Of a DNA stretch of 64,000 nucleotides, positions 38,344 through 48,697 are shown one piece after another. The position numbers and the translations under genes were made by a program. Source of the DNA: Enterobacter soli ATCC BAA-2102. Its GTDB lineage: Bacteria > Pseudomonadota > Gammaproteobacteria > Enterobacterales > Enterobacteriaceae. The stretch covers positions 1-64,000 of the forward strand of contig NZ_LXES01000036.1 of assembly GCF_001654845.1 (NCBI RefSeq), given 5' to 3'. How positions within the stretch are numbered: the stretch's first letter is position 1; each line of letters starts with the position of its first letter. The notes under the pieces are model-generated. The model was given only the letters and a program-made list of their open reading frames with translations, did not search any database and was not told where the DNA came from.

Positions 38344-40392
38344 TTAAACCAGCCCAAACAGGGTCAACAGCATGTCGATAACCTTGATGCCAACGAAAGG
38401 AACGACCAGCCCACCGAGCCCGTAAATCCACAGATTACGGCGCAGCATGGCGGCGGCGGTCAGTGGCTTGTAGCTCACGCCTTTTAGCGCCAGCGGGATC
38501 AGGAAGACGATGATCAGGGCGTTAAAAATCACCGCGCTCAGAATGGCCGACGCCGGGGAGTGCAGATGCATGACGTTTAGCGCGTTCAGTTGCGGATAGG
38601 TTGCCGCGAACGCCGCCGGGATAATGGCAAAATACTTCGCCACATCGTTGGCAATACTGAAGGTGGTCAGTGAACCACGTGTCATCAGCATCTGTTTACC
38701 GATGTGAACGACCTCAATCAGTTTGGTCGGGTTAGAGTCGAGGTCGACCATGTTTCCCGCCTCTTTCGCCGCCTGTGTCCCGGAGTTCATTGCCACCGCG
38801 ACATCGGCCTGCGCCAGTGCTGGCGCATCGTTGGTGCCGTCACCGGTCATCGCCACCAGGCGGCCTTCAGCCTGATACTGGCGGATCAGCGCCAGTTTGG
38901 CTTCCGGCGTAGCTTCTGACAGGAAATCATCCACGCCCGCTTCTGCTGCGATGGCGGCAGCGGTAAGACGGTTATCCCCGGTGATCATCACCGTTTTGAT
39001 CCCCATCTTGCGTAACTGGGCGAAACGCTCTTTGATCCCGCCTTTAACGATATCTTTCAGCGCAATAACGCCCAGCACATGCGAACCCTCTGCCACAACC
39101 AGTGGGGTGGCACCCTGACGGGCAACGCTTTCGACCAGTTTGTCCACTTCTGGCGGGAAATGGCCGTTGTTAGCTTCGATATGGCGACGAATGGCGTCAA
39201 CGGAGCCTTTGCGGATCATCCGGTCCTGGATGTTAATCCCGCTCATACGAGTCTGGGCGGTGAACGGCACAAAGGTGGCATGAAGACTCTGCACATCGCG
39301 CTGACGCAGGTTAAAACGCTGCTTAGCCAGAATCACGATGCTACGGCCTTCCGGTGTTTCATCGGCCAGCGACGAAAGCTGCGCAGCGTCAGCCAGCGTT
39401 TTTTCATCCACGCCGGGCGCGGGTAAGAAATCCGACGCCTGACGGTTACCGAGGGTGATGGTCCCGGTTTTATCCAGCAGCAGAACGTCCACATCACCCG
39501 CGGCTTCAACGGCACGTCCGCTGGTGGCAATCACGTTCGCACCCAGCATCCGGCTCATGCCCGCCACACCAATGGCTGAAAGCAGCCCGCCGATGGTGGT
39601 CGGGATCAGACAGACCAGCAGGGCAACCAGCACAGTGATACTGACAGCCGTACCACCGTAGGCGGAAAATGGCCACAGGGTGGCGGTTGCCAGCAGGAAG
39701 ACAATGGTCAGGGCAACCAGCAGAATGGTCAGGGCGATTTCGTTTGGCGTTTTACGACGCTGTGCGCCCTCGACCATGGCGATCATCCGGTCGAGGAAGG
39801 TTTCACCCGGGTTAACGCTGCACTGAATAACCAGCCAGTCAGAGAGAATGCGCGTGCCGCCCGTGACGGAGGCAAAGTCGCCGCCGGATTCACGGATAAC
39901 CGGGGCGGATTCCCCGGTAATGGCGCTTTCGTCGACCGATGCCCCGCCTTCGATGACTTCGCCATCGCAGGGGATGATGTCCCCGGCTTCGACCAGCACC
40001 ACATCCCCTTTACGCAGCTCATCCGCCGGGACGTGATCCATCTGTGCGCCATACTTTGGCTCGCGTAATTTGCGGGCAAACGCGGTCTTTTTTACCCCTT
40101 TCAGGCTGTTGGCCTGCGCTTTACTGCGGCCTTCCGCCAGGGCTTCGGCAAAGTTGGCAAACAACACGGTGAACCACAGCCAGAGGCTGATTGCCGCGGT
40201 AAACAGCGCATTTCCCACCAGATGACCGGTTCCCATCGCTACCGCCAGTGCCGTGGTGAGCAGGCTGCCAACCCAGACGATAAACATCACCGGGTTATGC
40301 CACTGAACGCGCGGGCTCAACTTTTTCACCGCATCCATTAGCGCCTGGCGAACTAAAGACGGTTCAAGCAGGGCCAGTTGTTTACGACTCAT
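38344..40392 (-). CDS. kdpB: Potassium-transporting P-type ATPase KdpB
   Basis: Catalytic P-type ATPase subunit (682 residues, as in E. coli) that drives K+ uptake by KdpA. Motifs: actuator loop TGESAPV, phosphorylation site DKTGT with D307, and hinge [20 protein letters not shown]. The gene lies 18 bp after kdpA and 12 bp before kdpC in one operon. Confidence 0.97.
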   Translation of the reverse strand: MSRKQLALLEPSLVRQALMDAVKKLSPRVQWHNPVMFIVWVGSLLTTALAVAMGTGHLVGNALFTAAISLWLWFTVLFANFAEALAEGRSKAQANSLKGVKKTAFARKLREPKYGAQMDHVPADELRKGDVVLVEAGDIIPCDGEVIEGGASVDESAITGESAPVIRESGGDFASVTGGTRILSDWLVIQCSVNPGETFLDRMIAMVEGAQRRKTPNEIALTILLVALTIVFLLATATLWPFSAYGGTAVSITVLVALLVCLIPTTIGGLLSAIGVAGMSRMLGANVIATSGRAVEAAGDVDVLLLDKTGTITLGNRQASDFLPAPGVDEKTLADAAQLSSLADETPEGRSIVILAKQRFNLRQRDVQSLHATFVPFTAQTRMSGINIQDRMIRKGSVDAIRRHIEANNGHFPPEVDKLVESVARQGATPLVVAEGSHVLGVIALKDIVKGGIKERFAQLRKMGIKTVMITGDNRLTAAAIAAEAGVDDFLSEATPEAKLALIRQYQAEGRLVAMTGDGTNDAPALAQADVAVAMNSGTQAAKEAGNMVDLDSNPTKLIEVVHIGKQMLMTRGSLTTFSIANDVAKYFAIIPAAFAATYPQLNALNVMHLHSPASAILSAVIFNALIIVFLIPLALKGVSYKPLTAAAMLRRNLWIYGLGGLVVPFVGIKVIDMLLTLFGLV

Positions 40393-40410
40393 GACAAATT
40401 CTCCGCAAAA

Positions 40411-42090
40411 TCAGCGTAAAGAGAGATATTCCGCGACCGGGCCTAACGCGAGGGCGGGGATAAAGGTCAGGGCACCGACCAGCAACACAGTGCCAATCAG
40501 CAGTCCAGTGAACAGCGCACCGTGGGTCGGTAATGTACCGCTGGTGGTTGGTTGGATTTTTTTACTCACCAGCGAACCGGCAATAGCCAGCACGGGGACG
40601 ATGACGCCAAAACGGCCGACAAACATGCAAAACGCCAGCAGACAGTTCCAGAACGGGGAGTTGGCGCTCAGACCCGCAAAGGCGCTACCGTTGTTGTTGG
40701 CTGCAGACGAGACGGCGTAAAGCACTTCACTAAAACCGTGAATGCCCGGGTTGAAGATGCCGCTGCGTCCCGCTTCGGTCATCAGCGCCAGCGCAGTGCC
40801 AAGCAGCACCAGTGCCGGAGTGACCAGGATAGCCAGCGCCGTGAGCTTCATTTCGCGCACGTCGATTTTTTTACCCAGGTATTCCGGGGTGCGGCCAATC
40901 ATCAGCCCGGCGATAAATACCGCCAGCAGAACAAACAGCAACATGCCATACAGCCCGGAACCCACGCCGCCAAACACCACTTCACCAATTTGCATCAGCC
41001 AGAGTGGGATCATGCCGCCCAGTGCCGTAAAGGAGTCGTGCATCGCATTGACTGCACCGCATGAAGCCGCCGTGGTGACAACCGCGTAAAGGCTACTCGC
41101 CAGGATGCCAAAGCGGCTCTCTTTCCCTTCCATATTGATGTTGCTGCTGGCACCCAGCTGCATGAAGTGGCTGTTGCCATTCCATTCGGCCCACATCACC
41201 AGCGCTGCACAAACCACAAAGATCAGGGACATCGCCCAGAGCAGGGTTCGGCCCTGGCGGCGATCGTTAACCACATCGCCAAACGCAAAGCACAGCGCGG
41301 CAGGGATCAGGAAGATCGCCAGCATTTGTACGTAGTTCGTCAGTGCGGTTGGGTTTTCAAACGGATGAGACGAGTTAGCATTGAAGAACCCGCCCCCGTT
41401 GGTGCCGAGCATTTTTATGGCCTCTTGCGAGGCAACCGGCCCCATCGGCAAAAGCTGTTTTGCCCCTTCAAGCGAGGTGTAGCTTGTGTAGGGAAGCAGG
41501 TTTTGCAGCGTGCCTTGCTGAATAAAGAACAACGCCATGATGAGGGAGATTGGGAGCAGCACCCACAGGGTGATACGTGTCAAATCGACCCAGGCGTTAC
41601 CCAGCGTACCGACATTCTGGCGCGCAAAGGCTCGTGTCAGGGCGAAGATCACCGCAATACCGCTGGCCGCAGAAAGGAAGTTCTGCACCGTTAGGCCGGC
41701 CATCTGGCTGAAGTAGCTCAGGGTGGTTTCACCGGCATAGGACTGCCAGTTGGTATTACTGATGAAGCTGACCGCCGTGTTCAACGCCAGATGCCAGGAC
41801 AGTCCCGGCAGCTGTTGCGGGTTCAGCGGCAGAATGCCCTGAAGCATCAACATCGCGAACAGCGCAAACAGGCCGACAATGTTGAGCAGCAGGATGGCCA
41901 TCAGATACTGGCACCAGTTCATCTCCAGGTCGCGTATTCCCAGTACGCGCCAGATCCCTTTTTCAACACTGCCAACAACGGGCAGTGCCACGTTGTTTAT
42001 CATGCGCGCAAGCAGGGTTCCCAGTGGCCTTGCAAGCAGGAACAGCACCAGTAAAAAGCTGGCAATAAGCAAAAACGCCTGAGCAGCCAT
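40411..42090 (-). CDS. kdpA: Potassium-binding subunit KdpA
   Basis: Channel-like membrane subunit of the SKT superfamily that selects and conducts K+. The 559-residue product has repeated pore-loop elements, including [18 protein letters not shown] and a second filter near [12 protein letters not shown]. Its ATG overlaps the kdpF TGA by one base. Confidence 0.97.
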   Translation of the reverse strand: MAAQAFLLIASFLLVLFLLARPLGTLLARMINNVALPVVGSVEKGIWRVLGIRDLEMNWCQYLMAILLLNIVGLFALFAMLMLQGILPLNPQQLPGLSWHLALNTAVSFISNTNWQSYAGETTLSYFSQMAGLTVQNFLSAASGIAVIFALTRAFARQNVGTLGNAWVDLTRITLWVLLPISLIMALFFIQQGTLQNLLPYTSYTSLEGAKQLLPMGPVASQEAIKMLGTNGGGFFNANSSHPFENPTALTNYVQMLAIFLIPAALCFAFGDVVNDRRQGRTLLWAMSLIFVVCAALVMWAEWNGNSHFMQLGASSNINMEGKESRFGILASSLYAVVTTAASCGAVNAMHDSFTALGGMIPLWLMQIGEVVFGGVGSGLYGMLLFVLLAVFIAGLMIGRTPEYLGKKIDVREMKLTALAILVTPALVLLGTALALMTEAGRSGIFNPGIHGFSEVLYAVSSAANNNGSAFAGLSANSPFWNCLLAFCMFVGRFGVIVPVLAIAGSLVSKKIQPTTSGTLPTHGALFTGLLIGTVLLVGALTFIPALALGPVAEYLSLR

Positions 42091-42179
42091 CAGAATGCCT
42101 CCGCATTAATCAGGGCATAAACCAGATAACCCAATAACAGGAAAACCAGCACGATGCCGGCAATCAGACCTGCACTCAC
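42090..42179 (-). CDS. kdpF: KdpF small subunit
   Basis: A 29-residue single-helix subunit that stabilises the Kdp complex. It starts with GTG (42177-42179) after CGGAGGTGG and ends at a TGA overlapping the kdpA ATG. The hydrophobic core [14 protein letters not shown] and the tail INAEAF match E. coli KdpF, which has the same length. Confidence 0.95.
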   Translation of the reverse strand: MSAGLIAGIVLVFLLLGYLVYALINAEAF

Positions 42180-42487
42180 AATCCACCTCCGGGTGACATT
42201 TGTATTTGTGCTAAAGGTAGGATTTACGGCGCAAAGATTTCGCAAAAATCAGGAGGAGGGGTGTAAAAAAAGTATAAAAATGAAAAGGCCACAATTTAAC
42301 TAATGGTAAGTATCTTGTTAACTTCTCTGTAACTTAGTTACGAGTTGAATGTAAATATTTGCCAAATGAATGAAAATAAGTGGTCGGATGAGTAGTAAAA
42401 TTACAATCAAGACGGTATTATTTTAGCCAGATCACAGATTTTGAATTTTCCGGATGACGTTTCCGGCCAACTATAGGGGAGAAAATT
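42180..42487. other. kdpF-ybfA divergent regulatory region
   Basis: A 308-bp A/T-rich gap containing the KdpE box and the promoters of kdpFABC(DE) and ybfA. No ORF is visible. Confidence 0.7.
42262..42278 (-). promoter_or_regulatory. KdpE-binding box of kdpFABC
   Basis: The minus strand reads TTTATACTTTTTTTACA, identical to the 17-bp E. coli KdpE target as I recall it, followed by CACCCC. It lies 83-99 bp upstream of kdpF. Confidence 0.85.
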
Positions 42488-42694
42488 ATGGATCTTTATA
42501 AAGAATATCCGGCTCATATCGTTTTCATGCGTCGCACTTTCGCCGTAGTGGCTGGTGTCCTCGCACTGCCGGTGATGCTTTTCTGGAAAGACCGCGCACG
42601 TTTTTACAGCTATCTGCACCGCGTCTGGGCGAAAACCAGCGAGAAGCCGGTATGGATGGATCAGGCCGAAAAAGCGACCTGCGATTTCTACTAA
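42488..42694 (+). CDS. ybfA: Conserved small protein YbfA
   Basis: 68-residue protein of unknown function conserved next to kdp in Enterobacteriaceae. One hydrophobic segment ([16 protein letters not shown]) suggests a membrane anchor, followed by a basic region ([14 protein letters not shown]) and the conserved tail [21 protein letters not shown]-type ribosome-binding site precedes the ATG. It is a single gene closed by a terminator. Confidence 0.92.
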   Translation: MDLYKEYPAHIVFMRRTFAVVAGVLALPVMLFWKDRARFYSYLHRVWAKTSEKPVWMDQAEKATCDFY

Positions 42695-42713
42695 AAAAAG
42701 ATTACACACAGCA

Positions 42714-42750
42714 ATAAAAAAACCGCCAACAGCAATGTGGCGGTTTTTTT
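42714..42750. terminator. ybfA Rho-independent terminator
   Basis: Stem AACCGCCA/TGGCGGTT with a 9-nt loop, flanked by A5 and seven T. Confidence 0.88.
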
Positions 42751-43054
42751 GTCCCTCTGGATTCGCGGTCCGTTGGGTGGTCTTGCAGCCCCTACCCGGG
42801 ATTTTCATCATACCCTCGAGTGAACAGATAGCAATCCCTTCTGACCTTTATAAAATCCTAATTTTATTCGAATAACTTATCTTTGGCGGTGATGTTAACT
42901 ATGATGCAGTGTCCCTTTCCGCCATCTCGCACATGGGCATCGGTCCAGGGAAAGGTGTATTTACAGCCGTAAAGCAGCCCACCTACCCGGGCTTGTGTCC
43001 ACCGACTTATCACCGGTGGTGAACGGTGGAGCGGTTAGCTGCAGGGACCGCATA
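42751..43054. other. Structured region between ybfA and the 35-codon ORF
   Basis: A roughly 300-bp gap. CCTACCCGGG occurs twice (42790 and 42982 regions). CCTTTCC/GGAAAGG, CCACCG/CGGTGG and GCGGT/ACCGC inverted repeats suggest a folded RNA leader leading into the ORF at 43055. In K-12 the space between ybfA and phr holds rhsC-linked genes and ybgA; neither is present here. Confidence 0.5.
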
Positions 43055-43162
43055 ATGAAACGCTATATATGCATTGCGTTCATTGTCGCCAGCGTACTCG
43101 TTGTTAAGCGTGATGAACCGACCGGGTTTGTTGCATTGACCACGATAGCGCAGGACAAGTAG
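43055..43162 (+). CDS. Unrecognised 35-residue hydrophobic ORF
   Basis: ATG to TAG with 35 codons. The N-terminal half is basic then hydrophobic (MKRYICIAFIVASVLVV), likely one membrane segment, followed by a charged KRDEP turn and a polar tail ending QDK. An AGGGA Shine-Dalgarno lies 8 nt upstream, at the edge of a GCGGT/ACCGC hairpin that may hide it. A strong terminator begins 4 bp after the stop. The design recalls type I toxins of the Hok kind, but it lacks the Hok C-terminal signature and I see no antisense promoter. Function is unknown. Confidence 0.45.
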   Translation: MKRYICIAFIVASVLVVKRDEPTGFVALTTIAQDK

Positions 43163-43166
43163 CGTT

Positions 43167-43193
43167 AAGGCCGCCTCGGGCGGCCTTTTTTAT
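43167..43193 (+). terminator. Terminator behind the 35-codon ORF
   Basis: Stem AAGGCCGCC/GGCGGCCTT with a 3-nt loop followed by T-rich sequence; a strong Rho-independent terminator for plus-strand transcripts. Confidence 0.9.
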
Positions 43194-43295
43194 TTCATCC
43201 CGTCTACACTTCATGGCAAAGTACAGTATAAGGACGCCGCTTTTTCCTTTAGTGGCGTGCCCTTACGGACATAATGGATATTTGCCTGGAGTTTT

Positions 43296-44708
43296 ATGCC
43301 CACCCATCTGGTTTGGTTTCGCGCGGACCTGCGCCTACATGACAACATCGCTCTCGCGGCAGCCTGCCGCTCTCAGGATGCCAGAGTGCTGGCGCTGTTT
43401 ATCGCTACGCCCGAACAGTGGCGGCAGCATAGGATGGCCCCACGGCAAGCGGCCTGTTTAGCCTCGCATCTCAATAGCCTGCAACACTCACTCGCAGAAA
43501 AAGGCATTCCTCTGCTGTATGAAGAGGTCAGTGATTTTGCCGCGCAGTTGCAAAAGGTGCAGCACATCTGCGAACAGCACAGCGTTACGCATCTCTTTTA
43601 CAACTATCAGTACGAATTCAACGAGCAGCAACGCGATCGCCAGCTGGAAAAAACGTTGCAGAATGTGGTGTGTCAGGGATTTGATGACAGCGTAATGCTG
43701 CCGCCGGGCAGCGTTATGACCGGCAACCACGAGATGTATAAAGTCTTTACTCCGTTCAAAAATGCGTTTATCAAACGCCTGAAAGAGTCGCTCCCGGAGT
43801 GCGTTGCCGCCCCTGCGTCCAGGGGAGAAACGTTAACGGACCTGCCCAGACTCACGTTTGATTACCCGCAAAAAACCTTTGATGAAACCTTTTTTCCCCC
43901 AGACGAAAAGGCGGCTATTGCTCAGATGCGCCACTTCTGCAAACAGGATGCGGCTGAATACGAAACCCGCCGGGATTACCCTGCCATTGAAGGCACCAGC
44001 CGTTTATCCGCCTGTTTAACCCTCGGTGTCCTTTCGCCGCGTCAGTGTTTGCATCGTCTGCTGGCGGAACAGCCGCAGGCGCTGGAAGGCGGCGCGGGCG
44101 CGGTGTGGCTTAACGAGCTTATCTGGCGTGAGTTTTACCGTCATCTGATGACATATCATCCTGGTTTATGTAAGCACCGGCCCTTCATTCGCTGGACGGA
44201 TAACGTAAAATGGCAGATGAATGATACTCAGTTGAACGCCTGGCAAAACGGGCTGACGGGATACCCGATAGTGGATGCCGCGATGCGTCAGCTCAATGAA
44301 ACCGGCTGGATGCACAACCGCCTGCGCATGATCACCGCCAGTTTTCTGGTGAAAGATCTGCTTATCGACTGGCGTATCGGGGAGCGTTATTTTATTTCTC
44401 AGCTAATTGATGGCGACCTTGCGGCCAACAACGGCGGCTGGCAATGGGCCGCGTCAACGGGAACAGATGCCGCTCCCTATTTTCGTATTTTTAACCCGAC
44501 CACCCAGGGGCAGAAGTTTGATCCTGACGGCGAGTTTATTCGTCACTGGCTTCCCGAGCTTGCTGACGTGCCGCTGAAAGCGCTGCATGAGCCCTGGGTG
44601 TGGGCGGATAAACAGGGCGTCACGCTCGATTATCCCCGCCCGATTGTTGACCATAAACAGGCGCGCGTTGCCACCCTGGCAGCGTATGAAGCCGCCCGTA
44701 AAGCCTAA
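43296..44708 (+). CDS. phrB: Deoxyribodipyrimidine photolyase PhrB
   Basis: FAD and methenyltetrahydrofolate enzyme that splits cyclobutane pyrimidine dimers using blue light. The 470-residue product has an N-terminal photolyase domain (THLVWFRADLRLHDN) and the C-terminal FAD domain with WLNELIWREFYRH, GYPIVDAAMRQL, WMHNRLRM and NNGGWQWAASTGTDAAPYFRIFNP. TGGAG precedes the ATG. In K-12, ybgA precedes phr; it is missing here. Confidence 0.97.
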   Translation: MPTHLVWFRADLRLHDNIALAAACRSQDARVLALFIATPEQWRQHRMAPRQAACLASHLNSLQHSLAEKGIPLLYEEVSDFAAQLQKVQHICEQHSVTHLFYNYQYEFNEQQRDRQLEKTLQNVVCQGFDDSVMLPPGSVMTGNHEMYKVFTPFKNAFIKRLKESLPECVAAPASRGETLTDLPRLTFDYPQKTFDETFFPPDEKAAIAQMRHFCKQDAAEYETRRDYPAIEGTSRLSACLTLGVLSPRQCLHRLLAEQPQALEGGAGAVWLNELIWREFYRHLMTYHPGLCKHRPFIRWTDNVKWQMNDTQLNAWQNGLTGYPIVDAAMRQLNETGWMHNRLRMITASFLVKDLLIDWRIGERYFISQLIDGDLAANNGGWQWAASTGTDAAPYFRIFNPTTQGQKFDPDGEFIRHWLPELADVPLKALHEPWVWADKQGVTLDYPRPIVDHKQARVATLAAYEAARKA

Positions 44709-44718
44709 GAGAGTGATG

Positions 44719-45462
44719 ATGAAAAACAGCGAACTGGAACGTCTGATTAACGAGAAGCTGAACAGTGCCAGCTTCAGCGACTACGGTCCAAATGGCTTGC
44801 AGGTTGAAGGGCGTGAAAACATACAGAAGATAGTGACAGGCGTAACGGCAAGCCAGGCACTGCTGGATGAGGCAGTGCGCCAGGAAGCCGATGCGGTGAT
44901 TGTGCATCACGGTTATTTCTGGAAAAACGAATCGCCGATTATCCGTGGTATGAAGCGTAACCGTCTCAAAACGCTGCTGGCAAACGACATTAACCTCTAC
45001 GGTTATCACCTGCCGCTGGATGCCCATCCTGAACTGGGTAATAACGTCCAGCTCGCGCAGCTGCTGGGCATCACGGTGATGGGCGAAATCGAGCCGCTGG
45101 TCCCGTGGGGTGAGCTGGCCATGCCGGTGCCCGGGCTGGAGCTGGCCTCCTGGATTGAAGCCCGACTGGGCCGCCGCCCGCTGTGGTGCGGCGATACCGG
45201 GCCAGATACGGTTAAACGCGTTGCCTGGTGTACTGGCGGCGGCCAGGGCTTTATCGACAGCGCGGCGCGTTTCGGCGTGGATGCATTCATCACCGGCGAA
45301 GTATCTGAACAGACCATTCACTCCGCACGTGAACAAGGGCTGCATTTTTACGCGGCCGGGCATCACGCAACAGAGCGTGGCGGCATCCGCGCACTCAGCG
45401 AGTGGCTGACGGAAAATACCGATCTGGATGTGACGTTTGTGGATATCCCAAATCCTGCCTGA
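44719..45462 (+). CDS. ybgI: NIF3/DUF34 metal-binding protein YbgI
   Basis: Conserved protein with a toroidal hexamer in E. coli and a di-metal site; its biochemical role is not settled. The 247-residue product equals the E. coli length and keeps H63-H64 (VHHGYFW), a later Asp in LPLDAHPELG, and the GHHATERGG motif. Two consecutive ATGs occur; the second gives the family start. It sits 10 bp after phrB and 14 bp before pxpB. Confidence 0.94.
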   Translation: MKNSELERLINEKLNSASFSDYGPNGLQVEGRENIQKIVTGVTASQALLDEAVRQEADAVIVHHGYFWKNESPIIRGMKRNRLKTLLANDINLYGYHLPLDAHPELGNNVQLAQLLGITVMGEIEPLVPWGELAMPVPGLELASWIEARLGRRPLWCGDTGPDTVKRVAWCTGGGQGFIDSAARFGVDAFITGEVSEQTIHSAREQGLHFYAAGHHATERGGIRALSEWLTENTDLDVTFVDIPNPA

Positions 45463-45476
45463 TGAGAGGTGCTTAA

Positions 45477-46133
45477 GTGCAGCGAGCGCGTTGTTATCTT
45501 CTGGGTGAAACAGCAGTGGTTCTGGAGCTTGAGCCTCCGGTAACCCTTGCCACGCAAAAGCGTATCTGGCGGCTAACGCAGCGCCTGGCGGATGTGCCGG
45601 AAGTGGTGGAGGCCATTCCGGGTATGAACAACATCACCGTTGTTCTGCGTAATCCGCATACCCTGGCGCTGGACGCCATCGAGCGTTTGCAGTGCTGGTG
45701 GGAAGAGAGTGACGCGCTGGAGCCAGAATCCCGGGCGATTGAGATCCCGGTCATTTATGGCGGTAAGGGCGGCCCTGATTTGTCTGTTGTGGCGCAGCAC
45801 TGCGGGTTAACAGAAAAACAGGTTGTCGAGCTGCACGCCTCTGTGAACTACGTGGTCTGGTTTTTAGGATTCCAGCCCGGATTCCCGTATCTGGGCGGTT
45901 TATCTCCTGAGCTGCACACACCACGCCGGGCGGAACCGCGCCTGAGCGTCCCGGCGGGGACCGTGGCTATCGGAGGGCAGCAAACCGGCATTTATCCGCT
46001 TGCTTCACCTGGTGGCTGGCAGTTGATCGGGCATACCTCTGCGCCGTTATTTGAACCCGGCAAGGATGCGCCAATCCTCCTTCGCCCTGGTGATACCCTG
46101 CGCTTTATCCCGCAGAAGGAGGGGATATGTTAA
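45477..46133 (+). CDS. pxpB: 5-oxoprolinase subunit PxpB (YbgJ)
   Basis: KipI-family subunit of the ATP-dependent 5-oxoprolinase PxpABC, which opens the damage product 5-oxoproline to glutamate. It has 218 residues, as in E. coli, starts with GTG after GAGAGGTG, and shows the family motifs [13 protein letters not shown] and [10 protein letters not shown]. It overlaps pxpC by 7 nt. Confidence 0.95.
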   Translation: MQRARCYLLGETAVVLELEPPVTLATQKRIWRLTQRLADVPEVVEAIPGMNNITVVLRNPHTLALDAIERLQCWWEESDALEPESRAIEIPVIYGGKGGPDLSVVAQHCGLTEKQVVELHASVNYVVWFLGFQPGFPYLGGLSPELHTPRRAEPRLSVPAGTVAIGGQQTGIYPLASPGGWQLIGHTSAPLFEPGKDAPILLRPGDTLRFIPQKEGIC

Positions 46134-47059
46134 CGCTTATTCGCGCAGGACTTTATACCTCGGTTCAGGATGTGGGCCGGTTTGGCCTGCGCCAGTCGGG
46201 CGTCAGCTATTGTGGGGCACTCGACCGGCCTGCACTTGAAATTGCCAACCTGCTGGTGGGCAACCCGGGCAGTACGGCAGCGCTGGAAATCACCCTTGGT
46301 CAGTGCGTGGTGGAATTTAGCCAGGAAACCTGGTTTGCCCTGACCGGTGCAGGTTGCGATGCCACGCTTGATGGCAAAGCGGTGTGGACGGGCTGGCGAC
46401 TGCGGGCGAAAGCGGGCCAGCGTCTGGCGCTAAAACGCCCGTTACACGGTGTACGCAGCTATCTTGCGGTTGCCGGGGGCATCGATGTGCCGGAAGTGAT
46501 GGGCTCGTCTAGTACCGATGCCAAAGCGGGCATTGGTGGGCATGAAGGGCGCTTACTTCGCGACGGCGATCGCCTGGCCATTAAGCCGTCGTCTCGCCGC
46601 TTCACCACAACCCAGGGGGTGAAACAACTGCTCTGGGGTAACCTGATCCGCGCCCTGCCAGGACCTGAGTATCAGGAATTTGACGAGGTTTCTCAGGAGT
46701 CCTTCTGGCGCTCCCCGTGGCACCTTAGCTCGCAAAGTAACCGCATGGGCTATCGTTTGCAGGGGCAACCCCTGAACCGGACCACCGACCGGGAAATGCT
46801 GTCCCACGGTTTGTTGCCTGGCGTCATCCAGGTGCCGGGAAACGGTCAACCGATTGTGCTGATGAATGATGCGCAGACAACAGGTGGTTACCCGCGTATT
46901 GCCTGTATTATTGATGCCGATCGCTACCATCTGGCGCAAATACCGCTTGGGCAGCCGATCCACTTCGTGCAATGTTCGCTGGAAGAGGCGCTGAAAGCGC
47001 GCCACGATCAGCAACGCTATCTGGAACAACTTGCGTGGCGACTCGATGGTAAAGATTGA
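46127..47059 (+). CDS. pxpC: 5-oxoprolinase subunit PxpC (YbgK)
   Basis: KipA-family subunit paired with PxpB (310 residues). The start motif [22 protein letters not shown] and the [24 protein letters not shown] stretch are typical of biotin-dependent carboxylase-related CT domains. The ATG lies in the end of pxpB after AAGGAGGGG, and the stop lies 14 nt inside pxpA, so the three subunits are translationally coupled. Confidence 0.95.
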   Translation: MLTLIRAGLYTSVQDVGRFGLRQSGVSYCGALDRPALEIANLLVGNPGSTAALEITLGQCVVEFSQETWFALTGAGCDATLDGKAVWTGWRLRAKAGQRLALKRPLHGVRSYLAVAGGIDVPEVMGSSSTDAKAGIGGHEGRLLRDGDRLAIKPSSRRFTTTQGVKQLLWGNLIRALPGPEYQEFDEVSQESFWRSPWHLSSQSNRMGYRLQGQPLNRTTDREMLSHGLLPGVIQVPGNGQPIVLMNDAQTTGGYPRIACIIDADRYHLAQIPLGQPIHFVQCSLEEALKARHDQQRYLEQLAWRLDGKD

Positions 47060-47783
47060 TTTAAACGCCGATCTGGGCGAGGGCGGGCAGGCCGACGCAG
47101 AGCTGATGACGCTGGTCTCTTCGGTCAATATCGCCTGCGGGTTTCATGCGGGCGATGCGCAAACCATGCTGGTGAGCGTGCGTAATGCTATTAAACATGG
47201 CGTGGCGATAGGTGCCCATCCGGGATTCCCCGACCGGGAAAACTTTGGCCGTACGGCAATGGTTTTACCGCCTGAGACGGTTTACGCCCAGACGCTGTAC
47301 CAGACCGGGGCGCTGGATGCGATTGTCCGCGCCCAGCACGGCGTACTGCGCCACGTGAAGCCGCACGGAATGCTCTACAACATGGCCGCGCAGGATCCGG
47401 CTCTGGCGGACGCCATTGCCCGTGCCGTGCGGGATCACAACCCGCAGCTGATCCTGGTCGGACTGGCGGGCAGTGAACTTATTCGCGCCGGGCAGCGTCT
47501 GGGGCTGGTGACTCGTCAGGAAGTATTTGCCGACAGAGGATATCAGCAGGACGGAAGCCTGGTACCACGCAGTCAGCCGGGCGCGCTTATCACTGATGAC
47601 GCGCAGGCGCTGGCGCAAACGCTGGACATGGTACGCACCGGGCGGGTGAAAACCATTAACGGTACGCAGGCAAACGTACAGGCCGAAACGGTGTGCTTAC
47701 ACGGTGATGGCGAGCACGCGCTGCTGTTTGCGCGTCGTCTACGGGCTGCTTTTGCCGAACAGGGGATCCTCGTTCGCGCCTGA
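47046..47783 (+). CDS. pxpA: 5-oxoprolinase subunit PxpA (YbgL)
   Basis: LamB/YcsF-family subunit of 5-oxoprolinase, 245 residues. It starts [13 protein letters not shown] and keeps the metal-site motifs [17 protein letters not shown] and KPHGMLYN. It has one residue more than E. coli near the N-terminus. The start lies inside pxpC; an in-frame start at 47031 is less likely. The order pxpB-pxpC-pxpA then nei is that of E. coli. Confidence 0.95.
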   Translation: MVKIDLNADLGEGGQADAELMTLVSSVNIACGFHAGDAQTMLVSVRNAIKHGVAIGAHPGFPDRENFGRTAMVLPPETVYAQTLYQTGALDAIVRAQHGVLRHVKPHGMLYNMAAQDPALADAIARAVRDHNPQLILVGLAGSELIRAGQRLGLVTRQEVFADRGYQQDGSLVPRSQPGALITDDAQALAQTLDMVRTGRVKTINGTQANVQAETVCLHGDGEHALLFARRLRAAFAEQGILVRA

Positions 47784-47805
47784 ATTTTACAATAAGGACT
47801 GAAAG

Positions 47806-48597
47806 ATGCCAGAAGGCCCGGAGATCCGCCGCGCGGCGGATAGCCTGGAGGTGGCGATAAAAGGCAAACCCCTGACGGATGTCTGGTTTGCTTTCCCTCA
47901 ACTTAAGCCGTTTGAAGCACAGCTGGTGGGGCAAACGGTGACCCATATCGAAACGCGGGGCAAGGCACTGCTAACGCACTTTTCCCATAACCTGACGTTA
48001 TATAGCCATAACCAGCTTTACGGTGTCTGGCGGGTGGTTAATACGGGTGAGTCATTACAAACCACCCGAGTGCTGCGTGTTAAATTGCAAGCGGCTGATA
48101 AAACTATCCTGCTGTACAGCGCCTCGGATATCGAAATGTTAACGCCGGAGCAACTGCTCACTCACCCGTTCCTGCAACGTGTCGGGCCGGATGTGCTGGA
48201 TATGCGGCTGACGGCACAGGATGTTAAAGCACGGTTGTTATCGCCCACTTTCCGCAACCGGCAGTTTTCGGGGCTGTTGCTCGATCAGGCGTTTCTGGCG
48301 GGGTTAGGGAATTACCTTCGTGTGGAAATTCTGTGGGCGGTGGGGCTGGCGGCGCAACATAAAGCATCGCAGCTGAATGACGCGCAACTCGATGCGTTAT
48401 CCCATGCGCTGCTGGATATCCCGCGTCTTTCGTACAACACGCGTGGCATGGTGGATGACAACAAGCACCACGGGGCGCTGTTCCGCTTTAAGGTGTTTCA
48501 TCGCGATGGTAAACCCTGCGAGCGGTGCGGCGGGGTGATTGAGAAGACAACGCTCTCTTCAAGACCGTTTTACTGGTGCCCTGGGTGCCAGAAGTAA
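47806..48597 (+). CDS. nei: Endonuclease VIII Nei
   Basis: DNA glycosylase/AP lyase that removes oxidised pyrimidines. The 263-residue product equals E. coli Nei, with catalytic Pro2-Glu3 (MPEGPEIRR), the helix-two-turn-helix region around [17 protein letters not shown], and a C-terminal zinc finger with C238, C241, C258 and C261. It lies 22 bp after pxpA. Confidence 0.97.
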   Translation: MPEGPEIRRAADSLEVAIKGKPLTDVWFAFPQLKPFEAQLVGQTVTHIETRGKALLTHFSHNLTLYSHNQLYGVWRVVNTGESLQTTRVLRVKLQAADKTILLYSASDIEMLTPEQLLTHPFLQRVGPDVLDMRLTAQDVKARLLSPTFRNRQFSGLLLDQAFLAGLGNYLRVEILWAVGLAAQHKASQLNDAQLDALSHALLDIPRLSYNTRGMVDDNKHHGALFRFKVFHRDGKPCERCGGVIEKTTLSSRPFYWCPGCQK

Positions 48598-48602
48598 AAA
48601 GC

Positions 48603-48632
48603 AAAACGGCAACCCGAAGGTTGCCGTTTTTA
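48603..48632. terminator. Bidirectional terminator between nei and gltA
   Basis: Arms AAAACGGCAACC/GGTTGCCGTTTT with loop CGAA and T-run. It ends nei on the plus strand and can act on gltA. The stem sequence is almost the same as the terminator at 30211-30245. Confidence 0.88.
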
Positions 48633-48641
48633 ATGTGTGTT

Positions 48642-48687
48642 CCCTCTCCCTGTGGGAGAGGGCAAGGGTGAGGGCATCAAGCCGCAC
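48642..48687 (+). repeat. CCCTCTCCC/GGGAGAGGG palindromic element, copy 3
   Basis: Core CCCTCTCCC-TGT-GGGAGAGGG followed by AAGGGTGAGGGCATCAAGCCGCAC, the same orientation and tail as copy 1. It lies between the convergent nei and gltA ends. Confidence 0.75.
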
Positions 48688-48697
48688 CCTGTTAACA

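Noticed and set aside
42407..42811. 134-codon minus-strand frame over ybfA
   Set aside because: Antisense to ybfA and its terminator; ybfA has a ribosome-binding site and matches a conserved family.
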